From: Comamonadaceae bacterium
GTDB taxonomy: Bacteria > Pseudomonadota > Gammaproteobacteria > Burkholderiales > Burkholderiaceae_C
NCBI GenBank assembly: GCA_947479935.1
Contig: CANKBG010000011.1
Coordinates: 1-64,000 of the forward strand
Direction: 5' to 3'
DNA length: 64,000 nucleotides
Part shown: positions 26,565 to 35,217 of the stretch, piece after piece
Layout of the letters: each line of letters opens with the position of its first letter
How positions within the stretch are numbered: the stretch's first letter is position 1
Made by a program: the position numbers and the translations under genes
Notes under the pieces: generated by a model
What the model saw: the letters and a program-made list of their open reading frames with translations, nothing else
What the model was told of the DNA's origin: nothing
Database searches by the model: none

Positions 26565-27175
26565 GCCAAGTTTTGGACAAAATCATGGCAAGTGGTCACC
26601 AGGCCAATCGACGACAAATCGGCTAGCGATGCTTGATGCAAGGCATCGCTAAAGGCGGCACAACCGTCACTCAACACCACCACGTTGTAGTCGCGCAAAT
26701 GCGCATCACGTGCTGTGCTGGCCACTCCGCCATTGGTCACAATACCGCACACCACAACCGTCTCGATGGCCGCTTTTCGCAAGACCCAATCCAGTTGGGT
26801 GTTGAAAAAAGCAGAGTACGCCACTTTGCAAACCACCAGGTCAACACAGTCCTTGAGTTCAGGCACATTGGCTTGGCCCACGCTGCCTGGCGCAAAATCA
26901 CCTTGGCGCAAAAAAGGGCGTTTCTCTAATAAATGCGGCGAGACCATGGGCTTGCCATTGGCATCTGGCCACAAGGTAAATTGACTGGCAGCCACATAGC
27001 CACCCTTGTCTTTCAAAGCTTTGGCAACAGGCGCAACGCGCGCAGGCAACAACAAAGCCTCAGAGCTTACTGTCTTGCCTCTTGCATAAGCACCGGTTGC
27101 TGACAAAAAATCATTTTGCAAATCAACAATGATCAACGCACATTGGGTGCCGAGAATTTTGGAAGTCTGTGTCAT
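26561..27175 (-). CDS. isochorismatase-fold hydrolase lacking the nucleophile cysteine
   Basis: Isochorismatase-like alpha/beta hydrolase, 204 aa. Asp18 (IIVDLQNDF) and Lys117 (VCKVAYSAF) of the catalytic triad are present. The third position, Cys in the usual TNxCVxST motif, is Gly150 here (GIVTNGGVASTARDAH). Most family members are cysteine amidases (nicotinamidase, maleamate amidase); loss of the cysteine is the state known from the isochorismatase PhzD, which cleaves a vinyl ether without a thiol. The enzyme may therefore be a vinyl-ether-type or unusual hydrolase rather than an amidase. Four-base overlap with the FAD dehydrogenase downstream and an 18-bp gap from HyuA upstream place it in the same operon. 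Confidence 0.85.
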   Translation of the reverse strand: MTQTSKILGTQCALIIVDLQNDFLSATGAYARGKTVSSEALLLPARVAPVAKALKDKGGYVAASQFTLWPDANGKPMVSPHLLEKRPFLRQGDFAPGSVGQANVPELKDCVDLVVCKVAYSAFFNTQLDWVLRKAAIETVVVCGIVTNGGVASTARDAHLRDYNVVVLSDGCAAFSDALHQASLADLSSIGLVTTCHDFVQNLA

Positions 27176-27193
27176 GAATTACTTTCTTGCACA

Positions 27194-29242
27194 TCAATTT
27201 TGAGCAGTGACCAAGAGATTGCCCATGGCATCTACTTTGGCTTCAAACCCGGGTTCTAACCAAACGGTGGTATCAGCTTGCTCCAGAATGGCAGGCCCAT
27301 GAACCACGGCGCCCACTGGCAAGTCCAAACGCGCATACCGATTTGCATCCCACCACTTGCCTTGGTGGTACACACGTTGCACGCCCAATGGCTTGGTACT
27401 GCCTTCACCCACGGGCGCTAACACCGACAAATCAAACTTAGGACGGCGCCCAATGCGGGCGTAGCGTAAGTTCATGACACGAATTGCGGGGCCTTCCAAC
27501 ACTCGACCAAATGCGTTTTGATAGGCTTCTGAAAATGCTTTTCGCAAACCTTCTAAGCCAAGTTGCACACGTTGCACATTCACTTGGAGGGTGTGCGTTT
27601 GGCCTGTAAAGAGCATGTCCAGTGAAATGCTCTCGTCGACCGAAACAAATCGAACACCCGCAGAGTCCAAGCGCGTTTGACAAGCAGATGCCAACTGATC
27701 GACGCGAGCCACGACGTCTTTGAAGTTCACATCGCTCAGCGCTTGGTTCAAGGTTTGAACCGCATCGTGACGCATGTCGGCCATGACACAGCCTAAAGCA
27801 GAAGTGACACCCGGATAGCGCGGCACGATGCCGGTAGACACACCCACCTCGCGCATCATGGCGCACACATGCAAACCACCACCGCCACCAAAAGGCATGT
27901 AGGCAAACTGCCTAGGATCGTGGCCCTTTTCAATAGAGACCACACGCACAGCACCTGCCATCTTGGCATTGGCCACCGTCAAAATTGCTTCAGCCGCTGC
28001 CAATGTGCTTAATCCCAAAGGTTCTGCCACATGTTTTTGAATGGCTATTTCTGAAAGATCAGCACGCAAGGCTTGAAGCAAGCCACCGCCCAAAGGACGA
28101 TCGGCCGCAATGCGCCCTAACAACACATTGGCATCTGTCACCGTTGGGCGAGCATTGCCTTTGTCGTAGCAGGCAGGACCCGGCACACTGCCCGCCGATT
28201 CTGGACCTACTTGCAACATGTCACTGGCGTCTACCGAAGCAATCGAGCCACCGCCGGCACCAATGGTTTCAATTTGAATCATGGGAGAGCGCACCACCAA
28301 ACCAAATTCAATGGATGTTTGCGCAGCAAGTGCTGCTTCCCCCTTAGCCACCAACGACACATCAAAAGAGGTACCCCCCATGTCACCCGTCATGACATTG
28401 GGAAATCCAGCCGCTCGTGCAATAGCGGCACACGCCATCACGCCTGCAGCAGGGCCTGAAAGCGCCGTGCGCACAGGCACATCGCAAGCCGTCTGGCGCG
28501 ACATCACGCCGCCGTTACTTTGCACAATCAGAAGTTCGCCGGCAAAACCTTGAGCGCGCAAATCATTTTCAAGGCGCGACAAATAACTGCCCACCACAGG
28601 CTGCAAAGCGGCGTTCAAGGTGGCAGTAGAGCAGCGTTCAAATTCACGAATTTCGGGCAACACTTCACTGGCAGCAGTGACATGCGGGTTGGGCCACATG
28701 GCTCTGACCGCGGCCACTGCAGCTTTCTCGTTGGCTGTGTTGGCGTAGGCGTTAATGAAGAACACGCAAACGGCTTCACAACCGGCATCGCGCAAAACTT
28801 TGGCCTGATGGATGACTTGGTCAATATCAACAGGCGTGTGAATTTGTCCATCAGCCAACACTCGCTCATCCACTTCCAAACGCAAAGTGCGCGGCACAAT
28901 GGGTGTAAAGCTTCCCCGCAAGCCCCAAGTTTGGGGGCGATCACGCCTGCGCATTTCCAAAACATCCCGAAAACCGCGAGTGGTAATCATGCCTGTCCGG
29001 GCTACTTTTCTTTCGAGCAAGGCGTTGGTGCCAACGGTGGTGCCATGCACTATGCTGGCCACATCTTTGGCCGAACCATCTTCCGAAATTTTCTGAATTC
29101 CGTTCATAAATCCACGCGCTTCTTCGCCGCGCGTGGAAGGCACTTTCACAATGCGTGCCGTACCAGTTTGTTCATCCAGCACAAACAAGTCTGTGAATGT
29201 GCCACCCACATCCACGCCAACCACCCAGCGCTTCTGGCTCAT
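27194..29242 (-). CDS. hyuA: hydantoinase/oxoprolinase family protein, subunit A
   Basis: Large ATPase-fold subunit of the HyuA family, 682 aa. It starts with VGVDVGGTFTDLFVLDE, the acetate-kinase-like phosphate-binding loop, and carries GTTVGTNALLERK and the domain with GDMGGTSFDVSLV. Relatives couple ATP hydrolysis to opening of cyclic amides (N-methylhydantoinase, 5-oxoprolinase, caprolactamase) or to carboxylation (acetone and acetophenone carboxylases). It forms an ATGA overlap with hyuB upstream. No third carboxylase subunit is present, which favours ring opening over carboxylation. Substrate unknown. Confidence 0.9.
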   Translation of the reverse strand: MSQKRWVVGVDVGGTFTDLFVLDEQTGTARIVKVPSTRGEEARGFMNGIQKISEDGSAKDVASIVHGTTVGTNALLERKVARTGMITTRGFRDVLEMRRRDRPQTWGLRGSFTPIVPRTLRLEVDERVLADGQIHTPVDIDQVIHQAKVLRDAGCEAVCVFFINAYANTANEKAAVAAVRAMWPNPHVTAASEVLPEIREFERCSTATLNAALQPVVGSYLSRLENDLRAQGFAGELLIVQSNGGVMSRQTACDVPVRTALSGPAAGVMACAAIARAAGFPNVMTGDMGGTSFDVSLVAKGEAALAAQTSIEFGLVVRSPMIQIETIGAGGGSIASVDASDMLQVGPESAGSVPGPACYDKGNARPTVTDANVLLGRIAADRPLGGGLLQALRADLSEIAIQKHVAEPLGLSTLAAAEAILTVANAKMAGAVRVVSIEKGHDPRQFAYMPFGGGGGLHVCAMMREVGVSTGIVPRYPGVTSALGCVMADMRHDAVQTLNQALSDVNFKDVVARVDQLASACQTRLDSAGVRFVSVDESISLDMLFTGQTHTLQVNVQRVQLGLEGLRKAFSEAYQNAFGRVLEGPAIRVMNLRYARIGRRPKFDLSVLAPVGEGSTKPLGVQRVYHQGKWWDANRYARLDLPVGAVVHGPAILEQADTTVWLEPGFEAKVDAMGNLLVTAQN

Positions 29243-30939
29243 GCTTTTTCCTTTGTGACGTAGGCTTCTTCAAGGTCTTTGTCGCGTGCTGCTGCACTTC
29301 GATTGACGGGCAATCCCCAGCCGCCACCCCCAGGCGTTTGCAAGCGAACGCGTTCACCTTTTTTCAGACGAATGCCTAGCATTTTGGAAACCATGGGCGG
29401 CTTTTTCCAAACGCCCTCGTTTTCATATTCAAAAACATTGGGTAACGCCGACTTCCCACCCGCGATGCCTTTTGGAGAAGCTTTGCCACGTTCACCAAAG
29501 ATAAACACCTCTGCTGATTCTTCCAGCAATTCAATTTCGTAGACGGCACCCAAACCACCGCGGTGTTGACCATCACCACCCGAATTAGGCCTTAGCGCCC
29601 ACTGTGTAAAGCGCACTGGGTAGGCTGCTTCCAAAATTTCTAAAGGTGGAATGGTGGCTGTCGAAATGGGTGCATTGCTGTGTGACAAACCATCTGCATC
29701 CGAATGTCCGCCATGCCCCCCGCCAAAAAAGCTGAACATCACCCAACGTTGTCCTTTGCGTTTTTCGTCGGTGCGGTGCCCAGCAATCGACAGCGCGTTA
29801 ATCGTGCCATAGGCATGTGCCACAGCGCGATTGGGATCTGCCATGGCTGTGGCGCTGAAGATCACATCAATCATGCGCAAAATGGTTTCGGTATAACCGC
29901 CCACAGGGCGCGGGCGCGAGGCACTGATGACCAAGCCATCCGGTATGATGAAGTCAACCGCATCGAGCACACCCGCATTGGCAGGCACATCTGGAAACAC
30001 ATGCTTCAGGGCCACATAGCAGGCTGCCACTGCCGTGGCCATCGAAATATTGACAGGGCCTGCGCACTGCGGAGAAGTTCTAGAAAAATCCAATGTCAGA
30101 CGATCGCCTTTGATGGTCATGTCCAGCGCAATGGTGAGCGGCGCATCGACCACGCCGTCGTTGTCTAGCACATCTTCAAAGCTATAACACCCTTCAGGCA
30201 ATCTGGCAATGTGTGAGCGCATCAAACGAACCGCTCTTAAACGCAATTCAGACATCGCCTGCGCCACCTTCCGATCCCCGTATTCATCGAGCAAGCCATT
30301 GAGTCGTTTGGCGCCCAATTCCAAGGCAGCCAATTGGCCATTCAAGTCGCCCCACAAGCTATCGGGCAAGCGTGTATTGGCTCGCAAAATGGCCAGGACA
30401 TCTTCATCGAGCACGCCGGCGCGCAAAATACGAACGGGTGGAATTTGAACCGCTTCTTGCCAACACTCGGTGGCAGCAGGGTTGTAATTGCCTGGCACCG
30501 CGCCACCGACATCATGCCAATGCGCGGCTGAGGCTAGAAAACAAAACAACTTACCTGCTCTGAAAAACGGGCGAACCAATTTGAAATCGTTGGCGTGCGT
30601 GCCACCCTCATAGGGGTCATTGAACAACCAGATGTCGCCATCTTGCATGCCACCACGCGTAGCAGCCACCTTGGCAGCTGCGCGTACCGCAAACGCCATG
30701 GCACCTACAAAAACGGGCAGCCCAGATTTACCTTGGACCAACGTATCACCTGACACCCCGTCGTAAATACCGTGACACGCGTCATGGGCCTCCGCAATAA
30801 TGGGATTGAACGCACTTCGATACAAAGTGGCGTCCATTTCATCGGCCACTTGCTCTAATCGGCCCCTCAGAACAGCCAAGGTCACGGGGTCCAAGGGGTT
30901 TTGAAAATCGTGCTGCTGCTCACTCATTTGAAATTCCAT
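29239..30939 (-). CDS. hyuB: hydantoinase B/oxoprolinase family protein, subunit B
   Basis: Partner subunit of the HyuB family, 566 aa (562 if the second ATG at 30927 is used; the base context does not decide). It begins LDPVTLAVLRGRLEQVADEMD, the classical HyuB start, followed by GDIWLFNDPYEGGTHANDFK and PFFRAGKLFCFLASAAHWHDVGG-type metal-binding stretches (His and Asp rich), and ends with LQTPGGGGWGLP. It sits 3 bp after the LeuD-like gene and overlaps hyuA by four bases, so an A/B complex is made stoichiometrically. Confidence 0.9.
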   Translation of the reverse strand: MEFQMSEQQHDFQNPLDPVTLAVLRGRLEQVADEMDATLYRSAFNPIIAEAHDACHGIYDGVSGDTLVQGKSGLPVFVGAMAFAVRAAAKVAATRGGMQDGDIWLFNDPYEGGTHANDFKLVRPFFRAGKLFCFLASAAHWHDVGGAVPGNYNPAATECWQEAVQIPPVRILRAGVLDEDVLAILRANTRLPDSLWGDLNGQLAALELGAKRLNGLLDEYGDRKVAQAMSELRLRAVRLMRSHIARLPEGCYSFEDVLDNDGVVDAPLTIALDMTIKGDRLTLDFSRTSPQCAGPVNISMATAVAACYVALKHVFPDVPANAGVLDAVDFIIPDGLVISASRPRPVGGYTETILRMIDVIFSATAMADPNRAVAHAYGTINALSIAGHRTDEKRKGQRWVMFSFFGGGHGGHSDADGLSHSNAPISTATIPPLEILEAAYPVRFTQWALRPNSGGDGQHRGGLGAVYEIELLEESAEVFIFGERGKASPKGIAGGKSALPNVFEYENEGVWKKPPMVSKMLGIRLKKGERVRLQTPGGGGWGLPVNRSAAARDKDLEEAYVTKEKA

Positions 30940-30942
30940 TCA

Positions 30943-31482
30943 TCACACGCGTCCAACCACTGAATTCTGATTCATGTGCTTCAAATGCATGCGTTTTTTT
31001 AAAACATTGACCAAGCCACCGGTTTCAACCATGTCCATCAAGAACGAAGGGACAGGCTCGCAGGCCATGCTTCGACCGTCTCGCGTTGTCACCACGGGAT
31101 GCGGCTCTTGGCAGTCAAACCGCACGGCATCGTTTTCTTGCAAGGACTCTGCTTCAGCACAAGTTAGTAGCAACAATCCCAGATTGAACGCATTTCTAAA
31201 AAAGAGTCCGCTGTAAGAAGGTGCAATAACAGCAGCAATGCCAAGTTGCTTTAGCGCACCGGCTGCTTGTTCACGAGAAGATCCAATTCCAAAATTAGGG
31301 CCCGCTACCAAAACATCGCCGTGCTTTACAGCACTCGCAAAATCTGCACGGTGTACTTCCAAGCAATGCGCCGCAATGATCTCGATGCCATGCTTCATGT
31401 AGGCTCCAGGCGCCAGTGCATCGGTATCAATGTTGGCACCCAGCCGCCAAACCTTGCGAAATTCCAAAGTACTTTGACTCAT
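30943..31482 (-). CDS. aconitase-family small (swivel) subunit, LeuD-like
   Basis: Small subunit of a two-part aconitase-family hydro-lyase, 179 aa. It shows the swivel-domain core FGIGSSREQAAGALKQLGIAAVI in recognisable form (FGIGSSREQA) and NAFNLGLLLL. The substrate-recognition loop reads NIDTDALAPGAYMKHG; isopropylmalate and homoaconitate enzymes have YLR in this place, so the substrate is probably different. The ATG at 31482 overlaps the large-subunit stop by four bases (ATGA); a longer frame to 31542 is rejected. It would work with the LeuC-like protein upstream to hydrate or dehydrate a branched unsaturated dicarboxylate. Confidence 0.87.
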   Translation of the reverse strand: MSQSTLEFRKVWRLGANIDTDALAPGAYMKHGIEIIAAHCLEVHRADFASAVKHGDVLVAGPNFGIGSSREQAAGALKQLGIAAVIAPSYSGLFFRNAFNLGLLLLTCAEAESLQENDAVRFDCQEPHPVVTTRDGRSMACEPVPSFLMDMVETGGLVNVLKKRMHLKHMNQNSVVGRV

Positions 31483-32753
31483 GCCAATACCTCGCGCACA
31501 TCGGAAATGTGCCCCGTCAATGCCGCAGCCGCTACAGACCAAGGCGAGGCCAAATAGACTTGCACACTGGCGGGCCCCATTCGACCCTGAAAATTGCGTG
31601 CCGTGCTAGAAATAACGGTGGCACCGTCTGCGAAGGTAGCCCCATACCCCGCGCAAGCGCCGCAGGCATTGGGCAACACACTGGCCCCCGCATCGATCAA
31701 TATTTGCATCACGCCTTCTCGCGCCGCCTGCGCTTGATCGCGCGCACTAGCGGGTGCCACCATGAGTTGGATGCCTGCGGCCACTTTGCGGCCTTTTAAG
31801 ACTTCGGCGGCGGCTCTAAGATCGGACAACTTGGCGCCTGTACAAGCACCAATATAAGCCACTGTGGGTTTGATGTTGATGAATTCAGCCACAGGGTGAG
31901 TGTTCTCTGGGCTGTGCGGTGCAGCCACCTGCGGACTGAGCACAGAGGCTTCGAATTCAAAGCGCTGGCAATCAGCATTTAAATCTGTTTCGAAATATTC
32001 GCATCGGTCAATGTCGGCTTCTGAAACGTTGACCGATTTTAAATAAGCACGGGTGGTATCGTCGGCCGCAATCAATCCCACTTGAGCACCCATTTCCGCG
32101 CTCATATTAGAAAGCGTCATACGCTCTTGCATGCCCAAGCCCCGCACAGTGCTGCCTGCAAATTCAACCGCTTGATAATTGCCACCGTTCATGCCAAATT
32201 TGCCAATCATGTGCAGCATCATGTCTTTGGCACACACGCCGCGTTGCAGAGCACCATTCCACACCATTCGCAAAGTGTGCGGAACTTGCACCCAAATTTC
32301 TCCGGTGGCCACGACACCCAGCATTTCGGTGGCACCAATGCCAAACATATAGGTACCAAAGGCACCGCCAGTGGGTGAATGAGAGTCGCCACCAACACAG
32401 AAATTGCCAGGTCTTAAGTGGCCCCGCTCGGGCAACACCACATGGCAAATTCCTTCAGAGTCAATGACGTGTGGTAGCGCCCACTCTTTGGCCACATCGC
32501 GCGTGAGGCGAATGATTTTTTCGGAATCGGCATCGCGTGCAGGTACGTAGTGGTCTAACACCAAAACCACTTTGTTGCGATCCCAAATTTGCGCGCCAAT
32601 TTCTGCCAGCATGGGCTTCAAACGACGTGGACCTGATGAATCGTGAAACATGGCCAAGTCAACCTGACATGTCACCACCTCACCCACATTCACGTGAGCC
32701 CGGCCCGCAGCCCGCGCTATCAACTTTTGCGCCAAGGTAGCTTCTGTGTTCAT
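31479..32753 (-). CDS. aconitase-family large subunit, LeuC-like
   Basis: Iron-sulfur hydro-lyase large subunit, 424 aa from ATG 32753 (ATGA overlap with the receptor gene upstream). It carries CVGGDSHSPTGGAFGTYMFGIGATEM, readable as VGGDSHSPTGGAFGTY, and the cluster cysteines in YIGACTGAKLSDLR and NACGACAGYG. The length and the form of the cysteine motifs match the short LeuC/homoaconitase class rather than bacterial leucine-pathway LeuC. No other leucine genes are near, and its neighbours are catabolic, so I infer a degradative role such as 2,3-dimethylmalate or citramalate dehydration. Confidence 0.87.
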   Translation of the reverse strand: MNTEATLAQKLIARAAGRAHVNVGEVVTCQVDLAMFHDSSGPRRLKPMLAEIGAQIWDRNKVVLVLDHYVPARDADSEKIIRLTRDVAKEWALPHVIDSEGICHVVLPERGHLRPGNFCVGGDSHSPTGGAFGTYMFGIGATEMLGVVATGEIWVQVPHTLRMVWNGALQRGVCAKDMMLHMIGKFGMNGGNYQAVEFAGSTVRGLGMQERMTLSNMSAEMGAQVGLIAADDTTRAYLKSVNVSEADIDRCEYFETDLNADCQRFEFEASVLSPQVAAPHSPENTHPVAEFINIKPTVAYIGACTGAKLSDLRAAAEVLKGRKVAAGIQLMVAPASARDQAQAAREGVMQILIDAGASVLPNACGACAGYGATFADGATVISSTARNFQGRMGPASVQVYLASPWSVAAAALTGHISDVREVLA

Positions 32754-33730
32754 TCTGGCTTGGCTCCCGAATACTGGACCACAGTACGCCAACGAACAAT
32801 TTCAGATTCAACAAATTTTGTGAACTCTTGCGGACTGTTGCCGGCAGGAATAGCGCCTTCCATTTCAATACGACGTTTCACCTCAGGACTTTGAATGGCC
32901 ACCCGAGCTGCATCACTCAAGCGCTTGGCTAATTCTGGATTCATGCGGCCAGGCGCAAACAATCCAAACCAAGCACTCGATTCATAGCCGGGCAAAGTTT
33001 CGCCAATGGCCTGTACGTCGGGAAATGCAGCCAAACGCTTAGGGCTGGTCACCCCAATGGCTTTTAATTTACCGGCCTTGATGTGGGCTTGTGCATTGCC
33101 CACTGCCGCAAACATCAACTCCACCTGCCCGGCCAAAACATCTTGCACTGCAGGCGCAGTACCGCGGTAAGGAATGTTCACAATGAAGACGCCGGCCTTC
33201 ATTTTGAAAGAGTCACCGGCCAAGTGAAGAGAAGAACCCAGAGCACCAATGGCGAAATTCAGTTGACCCGGTTTTTCTTTGGCAAGCTTAACCAAGTCGG
33301 CCACATTCTTGACCGGAAGTGAGGGATGCGCTACCAAAATAGAAGGCGAAGTAGACACCATGGTGAGCGGCGTGAAGTCTTTGATGGGGTCAAAGGGCAA
33401 GGAAGAGTAAAGCGATGCATTGATGGCATGACTGGTAAAACTCATGAGCAAGGTATTGCCATCAGCAGGTGCCTTGGCCACCATGTCAGCCGCCAAATTT
33501 CCGCCAGCGCCGGGTTTGTTTTCAACCACGACGGTGCGGCCCAATTGCTGGCCTAGGGCCTGCGCCAATGCGCGCGCCATGGTGTCGGTGGTACCGCCAG
33601 CTGGTGCACCTACCAAGATTCGAATCGGTGGCGTGTTAGCCGTTTGTGATTGCGCATGGCTCAACATCATCAACATGCTCACAGCACTTAGCAAGAGTTT
33701 GAAAAAGCGTTGTTTCATTAATCTACTCAT
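32750..33730 (-). CDS. Bug/TctC-family TTT receptor
   Basis: Periplasmic TTT receptor, 326 aa (322 from the second ATG at 33718). Signal peptide MKQRFFKLLLSAVSMLMML ends near HAQSQT; then IRILVGAPAGGTTDTMAR, VENKPGAGGNLAADMV and the pocket AIGALGSSLHLAG. It stands between the Liv ABC transporter genes and the LeuC-like gene. That one operon carries both an ABC importer and a TTT receptor is unusual and suggests either two substrates or redundant uptake. No TctAB genes here. Confidence 0.9.
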   Translation of the reverse strand: MSRLMKQRFFKLLLSAVSMLMMLSHAQSQTANTPPIRILVGAPAGGTTDTMARALAQALGQQLGRTVVVENKPGAGGNLAADMVAKAPADGNTLLMSFTSHAINASLYSSLPFDPIKDFTPLTMVSTSPSILVAHPSLPVKNVADLVKLAKEKPGQLNFAIGALGSSLHLAGDSFKMKAGVFIVNIPYRGTAPAVQDVLAGQVELMFAAVGNAQAHIKAGKLKAIGVTSPKRLAAFPDVQAIGETLPGYESSAWFGLFAPGRMNPELAKRLSDAARVAIQSPEVKRRIEMEGAIPAGNSPQEFTKFVESEIVRWRTVVQYSGAKPE

Positions 33731-33748
33731 TCCATTTCGACACGGACA

Positions 33749-34459
33749 TCACATGCCCAAATAGGCTTGGCGCAAGGCATCACTGGCCAATAACTCTGCG
33801 GGCTTGCCTGTAAAACGAATCAAGCCGTTTTCCATCACATAGGCACGGTCTGCAATTTCCAATGACTGCCCCACGTTTTGCTCCACCAACAACACCGCCA
33901 GGCCACTTGACTTGAGTTGGCCTATCAGGGTGAACATTTCTTCAACCAAAATCGGCGACAAGCCTAGCGATGGCTCATCCAAAATGAGCAGCTTAGGTTC
34001 AGCCATCAAACCACGGCCAATCGCTAGCATTTGCTGCTCGCCGCCACTTAAAGTGCCGGCCAATTGAGGAATTCGCTCACGCAATCTAGGGAAAATGCCA
34101 AATATTTTTTCCAAATTTGCTGCACGCCGTTCACGACCTCGCGTGAAGGCACCCAGCGATAGATTTTCCAAAACACTTAAATTGGGGAACACCTTGCGGC
34201 CTTCTGGCACATGGATCAAGCCTGCTTGAACCACCTTGCGCGCATGCCATCCTGTGATGTCATGCGCTTCAAAACTAACTTGCCCTTTGCGAGCTTTGAC
34301 CAAACCACTCAACACGCCATTCAAAGTGGTTTTACCCGCGCCATTGCTGCCCAACAATGCGACCGTTTCGCCGGGCATGACCTCAAGATCAACACCGCGT
34401 AGAACTTCCACCGCACCATAGCCGGCATGCAGTTGCGTGACTTGAAGCAACGGACTCAA
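33749..34459 (-). CDS. livF: branched-chain amino acid-type ABC transporter ATPase, LivF-like
   Basis: ATP-binding subunit, 236 aa, with Walker A LLGSNGAGKTTLNGVLSG, signature LSGGEQQMLAIGRGL and Walker B LLILDEPSLGLSP. The C-terminal block GLAVLLVEQNVGQSLEIADRAYV is LivF-specific (readable as LLVEQNVGQSLEIADRAYV). It starts in an ATGA overlap with livG and ends 18 bp before the Bug receptor gene. The Liv name gives the family, not the substrate, which in catabolic clusters is often an aromatic or other carboxylate. Confidence 0.92.
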   Translation of the reverse strand: MSPLLQVTQLHAGYGAVEVLRGVDLEVMPGETVALLGSNGAGKTTLNGVLSGLVKARKGQVSFEAHDITGWHARKVVQAGLIHVPEGRKVFPNLSVLENLSLGAFTRGRERRAANLEKIFGIFPRLRERIPQLAGTLSGGEQQMLAIGRGLMAEPKLLILDEPSLGLSPILVEEMFTLIGQLKSSGLAVLLVEQNVGQSLEIADRAYVMENGLIRFTGKPAELLASDALRQAYLGM

Positions 34460-35217
34460 AGGGCCACCTCTGCTTGACGCAATCTGGCTGCAGTGCCGTG
34501 CCCTAAGTAGGCTTCAATCACTTGCGGGTGCCGCGTCACTTCTGCCGGCGATCCTTGCGCAATCAATTGACCCTGTGCCAAGACCCAAACGTACTCCGCC
34601 AAACTCATGACAGCCTGCATGACATGTTCAATCATGAGCACTGTGACGCCAGATGTGGCAATGGCACGAACCACAGGAATCATTTCTGCAATTTCTTGCG
34701 GATTGAGTCCCGCCAACACTTCATCGAGTAACAACAATTGAGGTTGCGTGGCCAAGGCTCTGGCCAGTTCTAAGCGCTTTCGCCCCGCCACTGTCAAGTC
34801 GCTGGCCAACTTGTCCAGTTGATCAGCCAACCCCACGCGCTGCGCCACTTGCTCTGCATCTGCAAGTGCTTGCGCTCGCGATGCGGCATGCAAATGTGCG
34901 CCCACCGCAATGTTTTCACGCACAGTTTGGGCGGCAAAGGGTTGAACAATTTGGAAGGTACGCGTCATGCCAAGCCGCGCGTTTAAATGTGGGGCTTGGC
35001 CCGTAATGTCTTGACCTGCAAACACCACACGCCCGACATCGGGCGTGAGGAAACCAGACAGCAATGCAAACAATGTGGTTTTACCCGCACCATTGGGCCC
35101 AATCAAAGCGGTCAGCGATCCTTGCGGCACTGACAGGCTGACATTTTGAACAGCTTTCAAGCCACCAAAAGAACGGCTCACACCTTGCACTTGCAACAAA
35201 TGTTGAGGCTTAGTCAT
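34456..35217 (-). CDS. livG: branched-chain amino acid-type ABC transporter ATPase, LivG-like
   Basis: ATP-binding subunit, 253 aa from ATG 35217. It has GLKAVQNVSLSVPQG, Walker A LIGPNGAGKTTLFALLSG, the LivG-typical RTFQIVQPFAAQTVREN, signature LTVAGRKRLELARAL and Walker B LLLLDEVLAGLNP; the aspartate-glutamate pair is kept. The signature motif reads TVAGRKR instead of LSGGQ, usual for LivG. Its start lies eight bases inside the livM end. Confidence 0.92.
   Translation of the reverse strand: MTKPQHLLQVQGVSRSFGGLKAVQNVSLSVPQGSLTALIGPNGAGKTTLFALLSGFLTPDVGRVVFAGQDITGQAPHLNARLGMTRTFQIVQPFAAQTVRENIAVGAHLHAASRAQALADAEQVAQRVGLADQLDKLASDLTVAGRKRLELARALATQPQLLLLDEVLAGLNPQEIAEMIPVVRAIATSGVTVLMIEHVMQAVMSLAEYVWVLAQGQLIAQGSPAEVTRHPQVIEAYLGHGTAARLRQAEVAL

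Noticed and set aside
31479-32753. Leucine biosynthesis assignment (leuC/leuD) for the aconitase-family pair
   Set aside because: No leuA or leuB nearby, cysteine and loop motifs differ from leucine-pathway enzymes, and the neighbours are catabolic.
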